Positions 23,761 through 35,000 are shown, counted from the first letter of the stretch. The stretch: DNA of 64,000 nt from Eulemur rufifrons (GCF_041146395.1 NC_090990.1:48777501-48841500), one strand, 5' to 3'. Notes: generated by a model from the letters alone, not told the origin. Made by a program: numbers and translations.

Positions 23761-24478
23761 CTGAGTCTTGCTTCTGGAAGTTTGGGATGGAGCAGAAGAG
23801 AGAACTCTCCTCGGAGAGGAAGCAGCCTCCCGTGGGAACACCTCGCAATGCAATCTGCCCGATTGTTTGGCTTGGGTTTTATCCCCACCCCGGCTCTTCA
23901 GCTCTAGCCACTCTCAGCCTTTCTTCCTTTTCTCCCACCATCGGCACTACATTCATAAGACGGTGGATTCATAAAATTATAAGCAGGGAAAGGGATTTTA
24001 AAGGTCAATAAGGTCCAACTCCTACAGAGTAAATAAACTTCTCCCTGTGCATCTACATCCTCAGAGGAGTGAGTTCAGTGCCGTGATAACAGCTTGCACT
24101 TGTATGATGCCTTTGGAGTTACAAAAGGCTTTCATGTACAACCTGGCATGTGGAGAAAATGCTGACATTTGTAGCGTACACCAGGGAACTGAGACAACTA
24201 GTCCCCGGGCTCTGGCACCCTGGCTCTGCCTGCTGCCCCTGGGTCTGCGTGTTGGTATCTCAGCGCACCAGTGACATATTCCAGGCATGAGTGGGAAGCT
24301 CCTTTGCTCTAGGAACTAACGTCATAGGCCACTTACTAATCATGGAAGTCATCCAATGTCCCTACGTCTCAATTTTCTCTACAAAAGAATGTGGATATTG
24401 ATATGAACTACCTCAAACATTTACTGTGAAAACAAAATTGGATAATTCACTGAGCCTCTTGTTAATCAATTCACTTCC
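23761..24478. other. Mostly unassigned DNA
   Basis: 'ttttaaaggtcaataaggtc' and 'ttgcacttgtatgatgcctt' hint at very old CR1/L3 or MIR3-like pieces, but too weakly to call. Confidence 0.3.
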
Positions 24479-24479
24479 C

Positions 24480-24648
24480 TCGTAATATTTAATCCTCTCA
24501 GCAACCCCTAGTGGTAGATACCATGACTTCCCCCGTTATGAAGATGAGAAAATCAAGGACCAAAAATGTTCAAATAATATTCCTAAGGTCACGTGGTCAA
24601 TAAGGCTTCAGCGCTAGGACTCGAACTCGGATTGCTCCGGCTGTAGTG
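24480..24648 (-). mobile_element. MIR SINE, antisense
   Basis: 'atttaatcctctcagcaacc', 'aggtcacgtggtcaataagg' and 'aggactcgaactcggatt' follow the MIR complement. Confidence 0.72.
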
Positions 24649-24651
24649 TTC

Positions 24652-24866
24652 ACTGGTGGTTCTCAGTTGGTGGGATGCTGTTCCCCTGAGACATTTGGCA
24701 ATGTCTGGAAATAGTTTTGCCTGTCACAACTGAGGGGAACGCTATCAGCACCTGGTGGGTAGAGACCAGGGATGCCTCTAAATATCGTCCAATGCACACG
24801 ACAGCCCCTCACGAAAACGAATTATCCAGCCCAAATGTCTAGAGTGCCAAGTTTGAGAAATAATGT
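24652..24866 (+). mobile_element. MER20 (hAT-Charlie), near full length
   Basis: It contains 'gacatttggcaatgtctgga', 'gtcacaactgaggggaac', 'gggtagagaccagggatgc' and 'ccaagtttgagaaataatg', which span MER20 from end to end with mutated terminal repeats. Confidence 0.9.
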
Positions 24867-25640
24867 TCTATATTTATTCCCTTCAACTAGAGGTGGAAAA
24901 AACCCAAAGATGAAGCAGAGGTTTGCAAACTCTGATTGTTGTTTTAGGGGGCCAGGCCCCCATCAGAAGGAACATTCCAGAGGGCATAACAACGGCAAGC
25001 CCACTCGCCAGGCATCTTCCCCGTGAGTCAGGCACCCTCCTTGCTGAAGAGCCACAACTGTCAGTTGGCAAGAGTCTGCGGATCCAAAGCCATAATCTTT
25101 CCTTTTTCTATAGTCTCTGTGCCAAAGATCCTAAGCTCCCCTGACAAATTGTTGGAAGCATAGCTTTGCTCTGAAGCTCCAGGTGCTAGATAATTAGAGA
25201 GAAACCAAGAATTCGATAAAGAAGGAACAAGCCAAGCCAACCAAGGGGCGAAAGAAATTTCCGCTGTCACTTTCTCTCAACGTGATTTCCCCGGCAGCTG
25301 CTCTTTCCAAAGCCTCAGCAGGAAGGTTGTGGCGGAGGTGGCCGCCTGTGCCCAGCCCGAGTCTGCGGAGGCTTTTGTTCAATCATTGATGTCTTGGGGG
25401 AGGAAGCCGCTGGGCTGGCTGGGCTAGGAAGGCCATCCGAATGAAGCAGGAAAACCGTGGGGAAGCCGGAAGAGGGGGCCTAGTCAGGTCCATCGGCATC
25501 TGTCGACACGAAAACACGTCCAGGAGAGGTGATGAAGCGAACAGGGCATTATGCCACAGCTCAAAGAATGGGATCATCAAATGATAGAGAGCATGGGAGA
25601 GAGAGGGATCTGACCGACGGGCACCACAAAAGTGCGTAGT
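24867..25640. other. Unique DNA with possible regulatory character
   Basis: No repeat is recognised. The 25240-25400 stretch contains 'gaaagaaatttccgctg', a CAGCTG E-box near 25290 and several CpGs. Regulatory function is inference only. Confidence 0.35.
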
Positions 25641-25745
25641 GGCTATTTCTGAGTGGTAGGATTTTGAAAAATTTCTATTTTCTTTAGGCTTTTCCAAATA
25701 TCTTTACTAATAAGTAAATATTGCTTTTATATTATACCGATTATA
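25640..25745. mobile_element. Ancient repeat fragment, family unclear
   Basis: 'gtgcgtagtggctatttctg' and 'agtggtaggattttgaaaaa' recall the 3' part of an old mammalian repeat. The assignment is tentative. Confidence 0.35.
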
Positions 25746-26154
25746 TTTGTGAGGGTACAGAGCGGGAGAGACTGTAGACCAGGGTGCGTGGAGTAACAAA
25801 CCAGCCCTCCGGCTTTCAGACACCGTGGGGGTCTTGACTGCCCTGCAGGGCCCGGAGGAGCTGTGCCCCGGCCGTGCCTGGGCCTTCACCAGACAGACTC
25901 TGATACGCCCAAGGAACTGGCCGGCCCCGCATGGCAGGTGGGAGGAGGAAACATTGTTTACTGAGACAAGAGGGGCCCTGGCCGCTGCCTGGACGCTGAC
26001 GGTGCGGGGTCCAAGCAGCCAGCCATCCCCCCAGCAGCTGCTGCGTCCAAGCCCGCATCCCCTCAGGCAGCTGGTACAACTGTGCTTTCTAAAGCAGAAA
26101 TGCTTCCGCACCAGAAATAAAGACCCAACTGAAAACTGTCCAGGCCCCAATCCA
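25746..26154. other. Unassigned GC-rich DNA
   Basis: The base composition is well above the window average, with scattered CpGs. Antisense-overlapping ORFs of 147 codons (minus, 25707-26150) and 120 codons (plus, 25825-26187) occur, but neither shows a domain, and their overlap argues against coding. Confidence 0.4.
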
Positions 26155-26500
26155 GAGTCACAGAATCACAGGATGGAACCCCCCTAGAAGTCAAGTCCTG
26201 TTCCTCTTGAGGCTTGAATTCCCTCTGCCGTGTGGCTGATTATTCTGGGCTTGTGCCCCCCAGGTGCCAGGGACTCTTCCAATGTAAGGCTCACACTGCT
26301 CTAAGACAGCATTAATTTAGGAAGTTTTTCATTCTTCTGAGGCCAGGTTGGCCTCCCTGTGATCTCCGCACTTTGACCCAGACAAAATAATTCTGCCCCC
26401 TTTCTCTCTCCACTGTTTTTAAATCATTCTGAGGGCCACCATCGTCTAAAGTTTAAACTCTTTTTCTGGGTGTACAATATCCCTAGTTTGGAGTTATAGG
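26155..26500 (-). mobile_element. CR1/L3-like LINE 3' remnant, antisense
   Basis: 'agagtcacagaatcacagga' is followed by 'ttaggaagtttttcattctt', 'tctgccccctttctctctcc' and 'gggtgtacaatatccctag', in the order expected for the complement of a CR1-clade 3' region. It is strongly diverged. Confidence 0.55.
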
Positions 26501-27060
26501 GACCACAAATCAATGGGCCCTAATACAAGCAGGAAATAGGGGAATTGGGGGAAGCTCACAGACCCAAAGGCAGGAATGCTGGGACCAGCTGGGATAAGGA
26601 ACAGAAAGAGCCTCAGCGTCTCACTGTTGACCTCCTCTGCTCTCCCCTGCACTTATATTTCCATCTTCCCAGTCTCTCAAGGTCACAGGTGAGCAGGACT
26701 TCCCCTCCACAGCTCCTGAGTGCACCTCCTTTAGTTACAACAGTCCAGGCCAGAGCAAGCCAGAACTCCTCAGTCCTAATTCCAAATTCCTGAAAGGTTA
26801 GTATTGGCCCAGATTGGTTCCAATTCAAACCAACTGGGTCAGAGAAGAGGGTTAAAATGTGCACACACATAGCTCCTGAGAGCCTCTGTTTAAAAGAAGC
26901 ACTTAAAGGAGCTATGTAACGCTTGAAGACACCCCCAAAAGTATGCACTTCAAGGATACAAATCTGTCATGATCTGGGCCCTACAGACTTCTCTTACATC
27001 ATCCCTTACCTCCTCCCCTCTTGCTCATTCCCCCGCCACATCCTTTTCTTCTTAGAAAGT
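26501..27060. other. Unassigned DNA
   Basis: No recognised element. An 82-codon plus-strand ORF and a 111-codon minus-strand ORF overlap, and neither has a motif. Confidence 0.35.
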
Positions 27061-27061
27061 C

Positions 27062-27325
27062 AATAAACTGTAGTGGTTAGATCTCAACTCTACAGTCAGA
27101 CTGCCTGGGTGCAAACCCAATTCTGTCACTGGTGGCTGTGTGCCTGTGGGCAAGTTACTTACCCTCTCTGTGTCTCCAATTCATCACTTATAACTGGGTA
27201 CAATAAAAATGCCTATCTCATAGGATTGTTATGATAGTTAAATAAGTGAATAGAAGTAAAGCACTTAGAACAGTGTCAGGGGTATGATAATCACTTGATC
27301 AGTGTTAAGTGTTATGATGATTCCC
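27062..27325 (+). mobile_element. MIR SINE, sense, essentially complete
   Basis: All MIR landmarks are present: 'gtagtggttagatctcaac', 'cagactgcctgggtgcaaac', 'gggcaagttacttaccctc', 'cataggattgttatgatag' and 'aaagcacttagaacagtg'. Confidence 0.92.
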
Positions 27326-27357
27326 CTATTCATCCCACTACTCCAGGAATACTGGGT

Positions 27358-27463
27358 GTGTTAGTCAGGGTGAGTCCTCCAGAGAAACAGAACTAAAAAT
27401 ATATGTGTATGTGTGTGTGGTCATATATATACACACAGACACAAAGACACGTGCGCGTGTATA
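27358..27463 (-). mobile_element. MLT1 LTR (MaLR), antisense, left piece
   Basis: 'gtgttagtcagggtgagtcc' and 'tccagagaaacagaactaaa' are the complement of the MLT1 3' end, followed by the usual (ta/tg)n stretch. The rest resumes at 28043. Confidence 0.87.
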
Positions 27464-28042
27464 TGAGGTCTATCCAGAAAGTATCCAGCCAGGTAATGGG
27501 GAAAAATAGAGACAGATATTGAAGAAGATACAAGATACAAGAAACATTGTACATAGAACAATGACTTCAAAGTAGGCACCTTGGGACCTCACACAATTCT
27601 CCCAGCATCTCTTAACCTAAACCGCACACCTTTAACATTCTTAGGTGTTCTGCTTGTTGCAGGCCTTCCAGAACGTGGATCACTTTCAACAGATTATTGT
27701 CCATCTTTGAAGCGTTTGTGACACACTTTTATTTGTGCTGCACTCATTGCATTGTCCCCAAAAGCCTTCCAAATCATCTGAATAGTTTCCGTGGAGGAAT
27801 GTTCAAGCTTAACGCAAAATTTGATGCAGATTCATTGCTCTACTTGCTCATTTTGCATGTGACAACCACATACAGCCACGCTCACTCAAGGGCAGCTAGT
27901 GCTCCACTGACTAGTGAAGCACAGTGAAGTCATGGTTCACGCATGCTCATTCCAGTCTACTCTTCTTGACTGTCAGGTTACATCAATGTTGTGCTGTTTT
28001 CATTATATTAACAATGGCTGGATACTTTCTGGACAGACCTCA
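27464..28042 (-). mobile_element. Internally deleted mariner (Tc1/mariner) transposon
   Basis: The 579-bp element has terminal inverted repeats that agree at 27 of 28 positions (left 27464-27491, right 28015-28042) and is flanked by TA at 27462-27463 and 28043-28044, the mariner target. On the minus strand it encodes a relic of the transposase N-terminal helix-turn-helix region, with 'CIKFCVKLEHSSTETIQMI' and 'HKRFKDGQ' then a stop and 'SVESDPRSGRPATSRT'. The DDE/D catalytic region is missing, so it is about half the usual 1.3 kb length. It sits inside an antisense MLT1 LTR. Confidence 0.93.
27650..27845 (-). pseudogene. Mariner transposase N-terminal relic
   Basis: About 65 recognisable residues of the DNA-binding domain are present, including the conserved GRP-type linker (SGRPA). 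There is at least one in-frame stop within the conserved stretch and another at its start (E-Q-stop). The downstream catalytic part was deleted, so it cannot make active transposase. Confidence 0.9.
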
Positions 28043-28495
28043 TATGTTATATATAACACATAAAAATACATATGAATATATATGGAGAGAGATTTATGAT
28101 AAGGAATTTGCTCACATGAATACGGGAGCCAAGAAGTCCCAAGATCTGCAGTTGGCAAGCTGAAGATCCAGGAGAGCTGACAGTGTAGTTCCAGTCTGAG
28201 GCTGAAGAGCTGAGAACCAGGAGAACCAGTGTTGCAAGTTCTAGTCCAAATCTGAAGGCCTGAGAACCAGGCTCAAACACAGGCAGAAGTTTTCTCTTAT
28301 GTGGCCTTTTTGTTCTATTCAGGTCTTCAAAGATTGGATGAGACTCACCCACCTTAGGGAGGGCAATCTGATTTACTCAGTCTGCTGATTGAAATGTTAA
28401 GCTCCTCCTGACACACGCAGAATAACATTTGACCAAATATCTGGGTACCTACCCTGTGGCCTAGTCAAGTTGACATATAAAATTAACCATCATAC
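28043..28495 (-). mobile_element. MLT1 LTR (MaLR), antisense, right piece
   Basis: After the mariner the LTR resumes with 'tttatgataaggaatttgct', 'cagttggcaagctgaagatc', 'gggcaatctgatttactcag' and ends 'caagttgacatataaaatta'. This is most of an MLT1A/B-like copy. Confidence 0.88.
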
Positions 28496-28529
28496 CAGGG
28501 AAAGAATACAGTGATCATGATGGTGCAGG

Positions 28530-28985
28530 GGTCAAGATTTTTGTTTAAACCACAAAACAGTATTTGTGTCATGTTATACTTTTTTCAGAATGGCCACATA
28601 TTTTGCAGCTCCCACCATCAAGTCCATCTCTCCACTGCTTGAATCTGAGTTTGGCCACATGGCTTGCTTTGGCCATGTGGGAATTAACAAACGAGATGCA
28701 AACAGGTCATGGAAACAGGCTCGCCTTCTGTTGCTGCTCTAGGAACTCAGCCTCCATGTGCAGAAGCCTGGGCCAGCAGGCTGGAGACACTTGGCCCAGG
28801 TGCCCTGCTGTTCCAGCTAATCACCAGATATGGGACTGGGCCACCGGTGATCAGCCAGCCAGCCTAGATCAGAAAAACCACTCCACCAATCCATGAAATC
28901 TTAAAGAAGTTTTTTAAAGCATTATTTTTTAAGCCAGTAAGTTTTTTTGGTGGTATGTTATACAGCAATAGTAACTGATGCATAA
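28530..28985 (+). mobile_element. MLT1-type LTR, sense
   Basis: 'ggccacatggcttgctttgg' and 'cagcctccatgtgcagaagc' are followed by the 3' end 'taagccagtaagtttttttg' and 'acagcaatagtaactgatgc'. The LTR runs directly into internal sequence. Confidence 0.7.
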
Positions 28986-29920
28986 ATTGGTACCAGAAGT
29001 GAGGTAGAGCTATAACAGAAACATCACAAATATGGGCATTGGCTTTGGAACTACCTGGCAAGAAGCAGCTGGAAAAGTGGTGACGAAACTGTTAGCAAAG
29101 ACAGGAAAAATGATGAGTACATCATTGGTGGAGACTGGGACCCTTGAGGAAACTATTGTAGCAGACTGGAAAACCATGACCTGTGTTATGTAGCAGCAAA
29201 ACAATTGCCAAGTGGTTGCCTACCCTAACTTGAAAGATAGAAAATAACTACTAAACTGTGGGTCTAGCTAGAGAGAACTCTAGACAAATGTTGGAAGTGT
29301 AAGTTGAGTGCTTTTAGCTACAACAGAGAGATGAGCTAAAGGAAGGAACTGTTGTGTTTGTAAGGAGAATCTAAAGGAAACTTAGGAAAACCAGGACTTG
29401 CTGGATCAGAAAATAAAACTGTTTCACATTTTTCATCTCTCCACATGGCTAAAGAGCCTCAAAGTAAGCAATGGCCACAGGGCAAAGAAAAAATCAAGGA
29501 TGTGGCTGTAAGACCCCTATGTTAAGAGTTCTGAAACATTTAATTTAAGGTGACACTTGGTAAACCCTCTCAGCTAGAAAAAAGTCTCTTAGGAATCCTA
29601 AGGGTGCAATCCCACAGAAGCCTAATCTCAAAATACCTGTGAGTAAGTCAAGAAAGAGAGGTCTGTCTTGCAAAGAATGTTGGGTGTAGTTTCTATCTAA
29701 TGGAATGGGCTATACTCCCGTACAAAGTTTTTATGGGAGTTATAGCAGTGTGAACTAAAACAGACTGTGACAATCCAGAATGAAGAGAGAGTTCTTTGCT
29801 CCTGAGTTTCTAGGAGTGGGAAGCAGTCTGAGAAAGCTACTCAGCTGTAAACATGGCTATTTCTCATGGAAAAGAATATCACCAAGGGCTATCTCCTTTA
29901 AGCACAGGATTATCATCTGA
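28986..29920 (+). mobile_element. MaLR internal sequence (MLT1-int), sense
   Basis: It begins at the expected primer-binding-side text 'aaattggtaccagaagtgag' and continues 'tgggcattggctttggaact' and 'aggacttgctggatcagaa'. MaLR elements carry no intact protein genes and none is seen. A downstream LTR partner was not found. Confidence 0.7.
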
Positions 29921-29999
29921 GGGTGAGTGCCTCCCTAAATTGCACACCCTGGGTGCCCAGCCCCCCTCACCCTAGTCCTCGCCCTAGGTTCTAGCATCA

Positions 30000-30115
30000 A
30001 CTCTTTCATCAACTATTGTGTGTCAGTAGGCAGGTGACTGTCTTTCTGGCCTTCTGTGTTGTCATCAGTAGTATGAGGGACTTGGACTGGTGAATCATAA
30101 AGTTCTTTGAGAAGT
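30000..30115 (+). mobile_element. MIR-related SINE fragment
   Basis: 'gtaggcaggtgactgtcttt' through 'atgagggacttggactggtg' follows the MIR/MIR3 core and tail. Strongly diverged. Confidence 0.4.
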
Positions 30116-30480
30116 TTTTTAAATAATGGTCTCCCCTTTGCCATAGTCTGATTCAACAGATCTGATGGTAGTAGACATAAACAAAGGAGGGAAAAACACA
30201 TGGCCAAAAAGCCAGGAGGAAATGGCTAAATGACCTTAAGTTTTCTTCCAAGCAATAGTGGAGACCTTGCAGTTATCAATTTGGCTTTAAGTAGAAAACA
30301 AATAATTAGACTGATAACAGAGTTGGGATCAGGCAGTCAAAAGGTCCCTAACCATGACATAGAGGAAAATGAGGTCATGGTCCAGGCATCAGAATATTGT
30401 GGGGTGAGCCTCCTTGTTCAAATGGGAGCCTTTTATTTACAACCACAAGTTCCAGCAGGAGAGGAAGGGCAATAACAAAG
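30116..30480. other. Unassigned DNA with an 81-codon ORF
   Basis: A plus-strand ORF at 30230-30475 has no motif and no splice or promoter context. I treat it as chance. Confidence 0.35.
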
Positions 30481-30484
30481 AAAT

Positions 30485-30815
30485 TTCATTGACTTTACAA
30501 AATAGAAGTTTCTTTCTAGCTCATGCAAAGTTTAATTGGTGAAGGGCATGGGATGGGTGTTCTGCTGCACACAATCTTTCAGGGACCCAGGCTGATGGCA
30601 TGTGGCTTCGGAGCTTCCCCTGGAGGCAATATCCAGCCAGTGTACAGGGACAAGAGAAAGTGAAGAACCAGGTCTGGTGCGGCACACGTCTCTTCTCCCC
30701 ACCTTGTGTTGGCCACTGGTAACTACAAGGAGGGCTGGAACAGGTGGTCTAGCTGGGTGTCTGTGAGGAAGAGGAACTGGGTGGCGGTGGTGGTGAGAGA
30801 CAGCTGGAGAGTTCT
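30485..30815. mobile_element. Interspersed repeat, family not named (copy A)
   Basis: 'tcagggacccaggctgatgg', 'gcatgtggcttcggagctt' and 'ggtggtctagctgggtgtct' recur in mammalian genomes in my memory. A second apparent member lies at 53755-54140. Class undetermined. Confidence 0.45.
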
Positions 30816-31034
30816 GAATGACAATGGAGTGGAGTGTGTTTGAACGTTACCATCATGATTATTATATTTTTGGCATTGGAGCTTTTTAAAAAAATAATTT
30901 TACTTAGAACTCCAATTTAGAAAGCATATAAAAGCAGAGTGCTCTCTTTGAAGCAGGGGCTTTGGAATAAGGCAAAGTTGGGTTCAAATCTAGCTTCTGC
31001 TTCCGGGTTCCACCCAGGCTTAGGAGACCCTGAA

Positions 31035-31228
31035 CCCAATGGTTCGGAGCATGCACTGTGGGACCAACCAGACCTGGGTTAACTGGTTAATGACAGCTCT
31101 GCCATTTAGTAGCTGTGAGATCTTGCTCTATTTTTCTGGACCTTGGTGACCCTAACTACAAAATGGGGATAATATTACCTATCTCTTGGAGCTGTTAGGA
31201 AAATTAAATGAATATTATAAATTTTTTA
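31035..31228 (+). mobile_element. MIR SINE, sense
   Basis: 'cagacctgggttaactggtt', 'tttagtagctgtgagatct' and 'acaaaatggggataatatta' mark the core. Confidence 0.82.
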
Positions 31229-31229
31229 T

Positions 31230-31535
31230 GGCCGGGTACAGTGGCTCACGCCTGTAATCCTAACACTTTGGGAGAACGAGGCGGCAGGATTGCTTGAGAC
31301 CAGCCTGGGCAACATAGCAAGACCTTGTCTTTACAAAAACTTTTAAAAAATTAGCTGGGCGTGGTGCGGAGCACCTGTAGTCCTAGCCACAAGGGAAGCT
31401 GAGGCAAGAGGATCGCTTGAGCCCAGGAGTTCGAGGTTGCAGTGAGCTATCATGATTCTACTGCACTCCAGCCTGGGCAACAGAATGAGATCCTGTCTCT
31501 AAAAAATAAAATAAATGAATAAGTAAAAAATTAAT
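31230..31535 (+). mobile_element. Alu SINE, old (AluJ-like), full length
   Basis: It opens 'ggccgggtacagtggctc'. The left arm lacks part of the 'ggccaggagttcgag' stretch, reading 'gcttgagaccagcctgggc'. The tail is an A-rich aaataaatgaataag-type sequence. Confidence 0.92.
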
Positions 31536-32200
31536 TAATTAATTTAAAAAATAAATTGTTTACTACCTGATGCATTGTAGGGTAATCAGTAAAAGATAGT
31601 ATGTTTATTATGTTTAGTATTATTCTTAAAAGGAGGCACCTCTAAAAGTGTTTGGTTCTCCAGGGGGGCAGCTTCCCAGGGAGGAAATCTGAAAGCCTTG
31701 GTCAGGATTTATGCAAACACTACCAAGGCTACCAAAGGCATGGTCTAGCCAGTAAAAGAAATAAAAGGCATTCCTGACATTTCAGCAAGCAAGGGCCACT
31801 CACGCCGGTGCCCCAGGCCGCTTGTGACTAGAGTTGTACTGGAAACCTCAGTCAGAGCCTCAGACCCCATCCCAGATGGCCTCAATAGCAGAATCTGATG
31901 CTTCTCATTAAAGACTAGCCAGACTGCACTTTATGAGCCTTCCTCTTTTTATTGTGAAATTCCTTGTTCCTCTCCACGCTCCCTGCTTTCAAATGAAATA
32001 TGTTTTTAACAGATGAAAGGAGACCCTATGCAGTGTGCTTTTTAAAAGTGCAACCTCTTTTTAGCCATATGATGACACAAAGCTAAAATTGGGAAGGAGA
32101 TGGAAATAATCACCAAGAAACATGGGAATGTGGGTTTTTTTTTTTTTTTTGAAAACACAATAATATTAATATATTTGTATCAAATATTAGGACCAGAGGA
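31536..32200. other. Unassigned DNA
   Basis: No element is recognised. A T16 run lies at 32135-32150. Confidence 0.35.
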
Positions 32201-32204
32201 TCCT

Positions 32205-32435
32205 TAGCAACGATGTAGTCGGATGCTGGGATTTCAAACCATGATATTTATATGAGTCCTGGCTTCACCACTTAATAGCAGTAGGACTTTGGGCTAACCT
32301 CATTTGCCTTAACTGTAAAATGGGGGTGATAATAATACCTACTGCTCTCAGTTCTGGGAGGGTCAAATGAGATCATGTGCATGAAAACTGCAGTTTAAAC
32401 TGTAAAGCCCTAGATGGACATTCAGTGGTGTTGGT
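32205..32435 (+). mobile_element. MIR SINE, sense
   Basis: 'gagtcctggcttcaccactt', 'gtaaaatgggggtgataata' and 'gggtcaaatgagatcatgtg' follow MIR. Confidence 0.82.
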
Positions 32436-33185
32436 TTTTATTCTGTATTCTCCCAGTTCCACAAATACTGTGAATCTTTGAGACCTTCTTTTGGGCACAG
32501 GATATACAAAGATGAATGAGGAACTCAGTTTGGTGTGGGAGAGGCATAACTAAATTTAATACAACACCAGAAAGAATGAGTACCAGAGTGGCTTTTCCAT
32601 CCTGCCCTTGCCACACCCTGCCAAAGGTCAGGGACTGGCCTCTACCATAGGATCATTACTCACAGATGCTCAGACCAAGGAGCCGCCTCTGACCATAGCT
32701 GGCCAATCAGATTTCCCTCTCAAGGTTGTGGAATAGGGCACAGATTGGGTTCATGAGCTGCAGGAGATATGCCTGTGAGGTCTTATAAACTTGGGAGGAA
32801 AGACAGATATTTTGGTAGGGACTGCACATTTTGAGGCTTGTGTTGAAAAGCAAGCAGAGAGATTTTGTTTGCAAAGAGATAAGAGAGAGGAGCAGACATG
32901 TAGCTAGAAAAAGAGACACCAGAGCAAGTGAAAGAGAGAGTTGGAGACAGTGCTCCTTGGGTCTTTCCAAGCTATGAGGTCAGGATACATTCCCACTCTT
33001 GGGTCAAAGTCAGGTACATATTCCAAGAGTTATGTGATACACGCCTCTCCAACCTCTCGAAACTGATTTTGATTGGGTTTCTCTTACTTCAAATCAACAA
33101 ACCCAAAGTAAAACAACATAACTGTACAAAATCTCATGGGACCATGAAAAGAGAGCACTGAATTCTCCCAGGACAAGCTGGAGTG
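32436..33185. other. Mostly unassigned DNA
   Basis: A short possible L2 complement is seen near 32480-32560 ('gggcacaggatatacaaaga'). Nothing else is recognised. Confidence 0.35.
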
Positions 33186-33189
33186 GAGA

Positions 33190-33330
33190 GGAGCTCTGTA
33201 GAGCCTAACTCCCTCGTTTAATTGAACTGAATACCAAGACCCAGATGGAGGGGAAATGATGCCCCCAAGTTCACAGCTGGTGCGTGCACAGCCAGGACTT
33301 CAACCGAGGTCTGAACTCCTAGTTCAAAGG
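33190..33330 (-). mobile_element. MIR-family fragment, antisense
   Basis: 'cccaagttcacagctggtgc' followed by 'cagccaggacttcaaccga' and 'tctgaactcctagttcaa' is a diverged MIR/MIR3 complement. Confidence 0.55.
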
Positions 33331-33840
33331 GAAAATCTAGCTCCAGGCTGTCTATCAACCAAGAACACAAACAAGAAGCCCCCTGCTGCTTCCTGTGTGC
33401 TAATCAAATCTCCATGCAAGTCTGGTGTGAGCCTCCCCTCACCTCTTGCTACTCTAGTACTTCCCTTCCCTCTTATCTGTTCTCTAACCATATGTGTCTT
33501 TTCATTGCTCTTTTGTTTCACTTATTGCCCCAGCTCTCACCTGTTGGGTGAGAACAATCGAGTCTTGAATCTTTCACTCAGCTGGGAGGGAAGTGCTATG
33601 TGGGAAGGTCAGAGGGTTTTTTCGTTCCATGGGGGTCAATTTCTTTTTCTTCCTGACCTATAACTAACTTTTATTTACATTGTAGAAAATTTAAAAACTT
33701 ATCAAACAAAAATTTTCATGATCTCACCATCTCACCATCAAATAGTAACCATTTTAACACAGTAATATCTATTTCCACATAAGGGTCTCTTCTCCCAGCT
33801 TCATGTATTATGTATGTGTATGTGGGTGTATAATTTGTAT
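33331..33840. other. Unassigned DNA
   Basis: A 135-codon plus-strand ORF (33256-33663) overlaps the MIR fragment at its start and shows no domain, so I regard it as chance. Confidence 0.35.
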
Positions 33841-33844
33841 TGTT

Positions 33845-35000
33845 TTTTCCAGCTCTATTGAGTTATAATTGATAAGTAAAAATTGTATATATTCAAGATA
33901 TACAATGTGATGTTTTGATAGAAGTGTATATTGTGAAATGATTATGCCAATCAAGCTAATTAATGTAGCCATCACCTCACATACTTACTGTGTGGGGGGG
34001 GGGCGGTGTGAGAATGCTTAAGATCTATCCTCTTAGCAAATTTCAAGTACACTGTACATTATTATTAACTATAGCCACCATGCTGTATATTAGGTCTTCA
34101 GAATTTATTCATTGTATAACTGAAAGTTTGTACCCTTTGACCAACATCTCCCCATTTTCCCCACTCCCTGATGCCTGGTTCCACCCTTCTACTCTGCTTC
34201 TATGAGTTCTACTTTTCTAGATTCCACATATGTGTGATCATGCGACATTTGTCTTTCTGTGAATGTATGGCTTATTTCACTTAGCCTAATGTTCTCTAGG
34301 TTTAATCACATTCTCACAAATGGCAGGATTTCCTTCTTTTTTAAGATGATAATATTCCATTTTTTATATATATATATGTATGTGTGTATGCACCACATTT
34401 TCTTTAACCATTCTTCTATCAATGGACACTTGGGTTGTATCTTGGCTCCTGTGAATAATGCTGCAATGAACATGGGAGTGTAGTTATCTCTTTGGGATAG
34501 TGATTTTATTTTCTTTGGATATATACACAGAAATGAGATTGCTGGATTAATTTTATGGTAGTTCTATTTTTAATTTTTTGAGGAACCTTCCATACATTTT
34601 CCATATGGCTGTAACAGTCTACACCAACAGTGTATAAAGGTTCCCTTTTCTCCATAGCCTTGCCAACACTTGTTATTGTTTGACTTTTTGATAATAGCCT
34701 TCCTAATAGGTATGAGGTGGTATCTCATTATGGTTTTGATTTGCCTTTCCCTGATGATTTGTGATTTTGAAATCCTTTTAATATCTCTGTTGGTCATTTA
34801 TATGTCTTCTTTGGAAAAATATCCATTCAGGTCCTTTTCCCACTTTTTTTTTTTTTTTGCCTTTGAGTTGTATGAGTACCTTGTACATTTTGAATATGAA
34901 CCCCTTATCAGATATATGGTTTGCAAATATTTTTCTCCCACTCTATAGATAGCCATTTCATTTCACTGATTGTTTTCTTTGCTGTGCAGAAACTTTTTAG
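33845..35000 (-). mobile_element. Old L1 (L1M type), antisense, 5'-truncated
   Basis: The 3' UTR complement 'tccagctctattgagttata' and 'caagctaattaatgtagcc' leads into the ORF2 complement 'gccttgccaacacttgttat' and 'ctttgctgtgcagaaacttt'. The ORF2 frame is broken repeatedly. A G run lies at 33993-34001 and a (ta)n/(tg)n stretch near 34366-34390. Confidence 0.9.

Noticed and set aside
27697..27927. 76-codon plus-strand ORF
   Set aside because: It is antisense to the mariner transposase relic.
33256..33663. 135-codon plus-strand ORF
   Set aside because: It starts in a MIR fragment, overlaps a minus-strand ORF and shows no motif.
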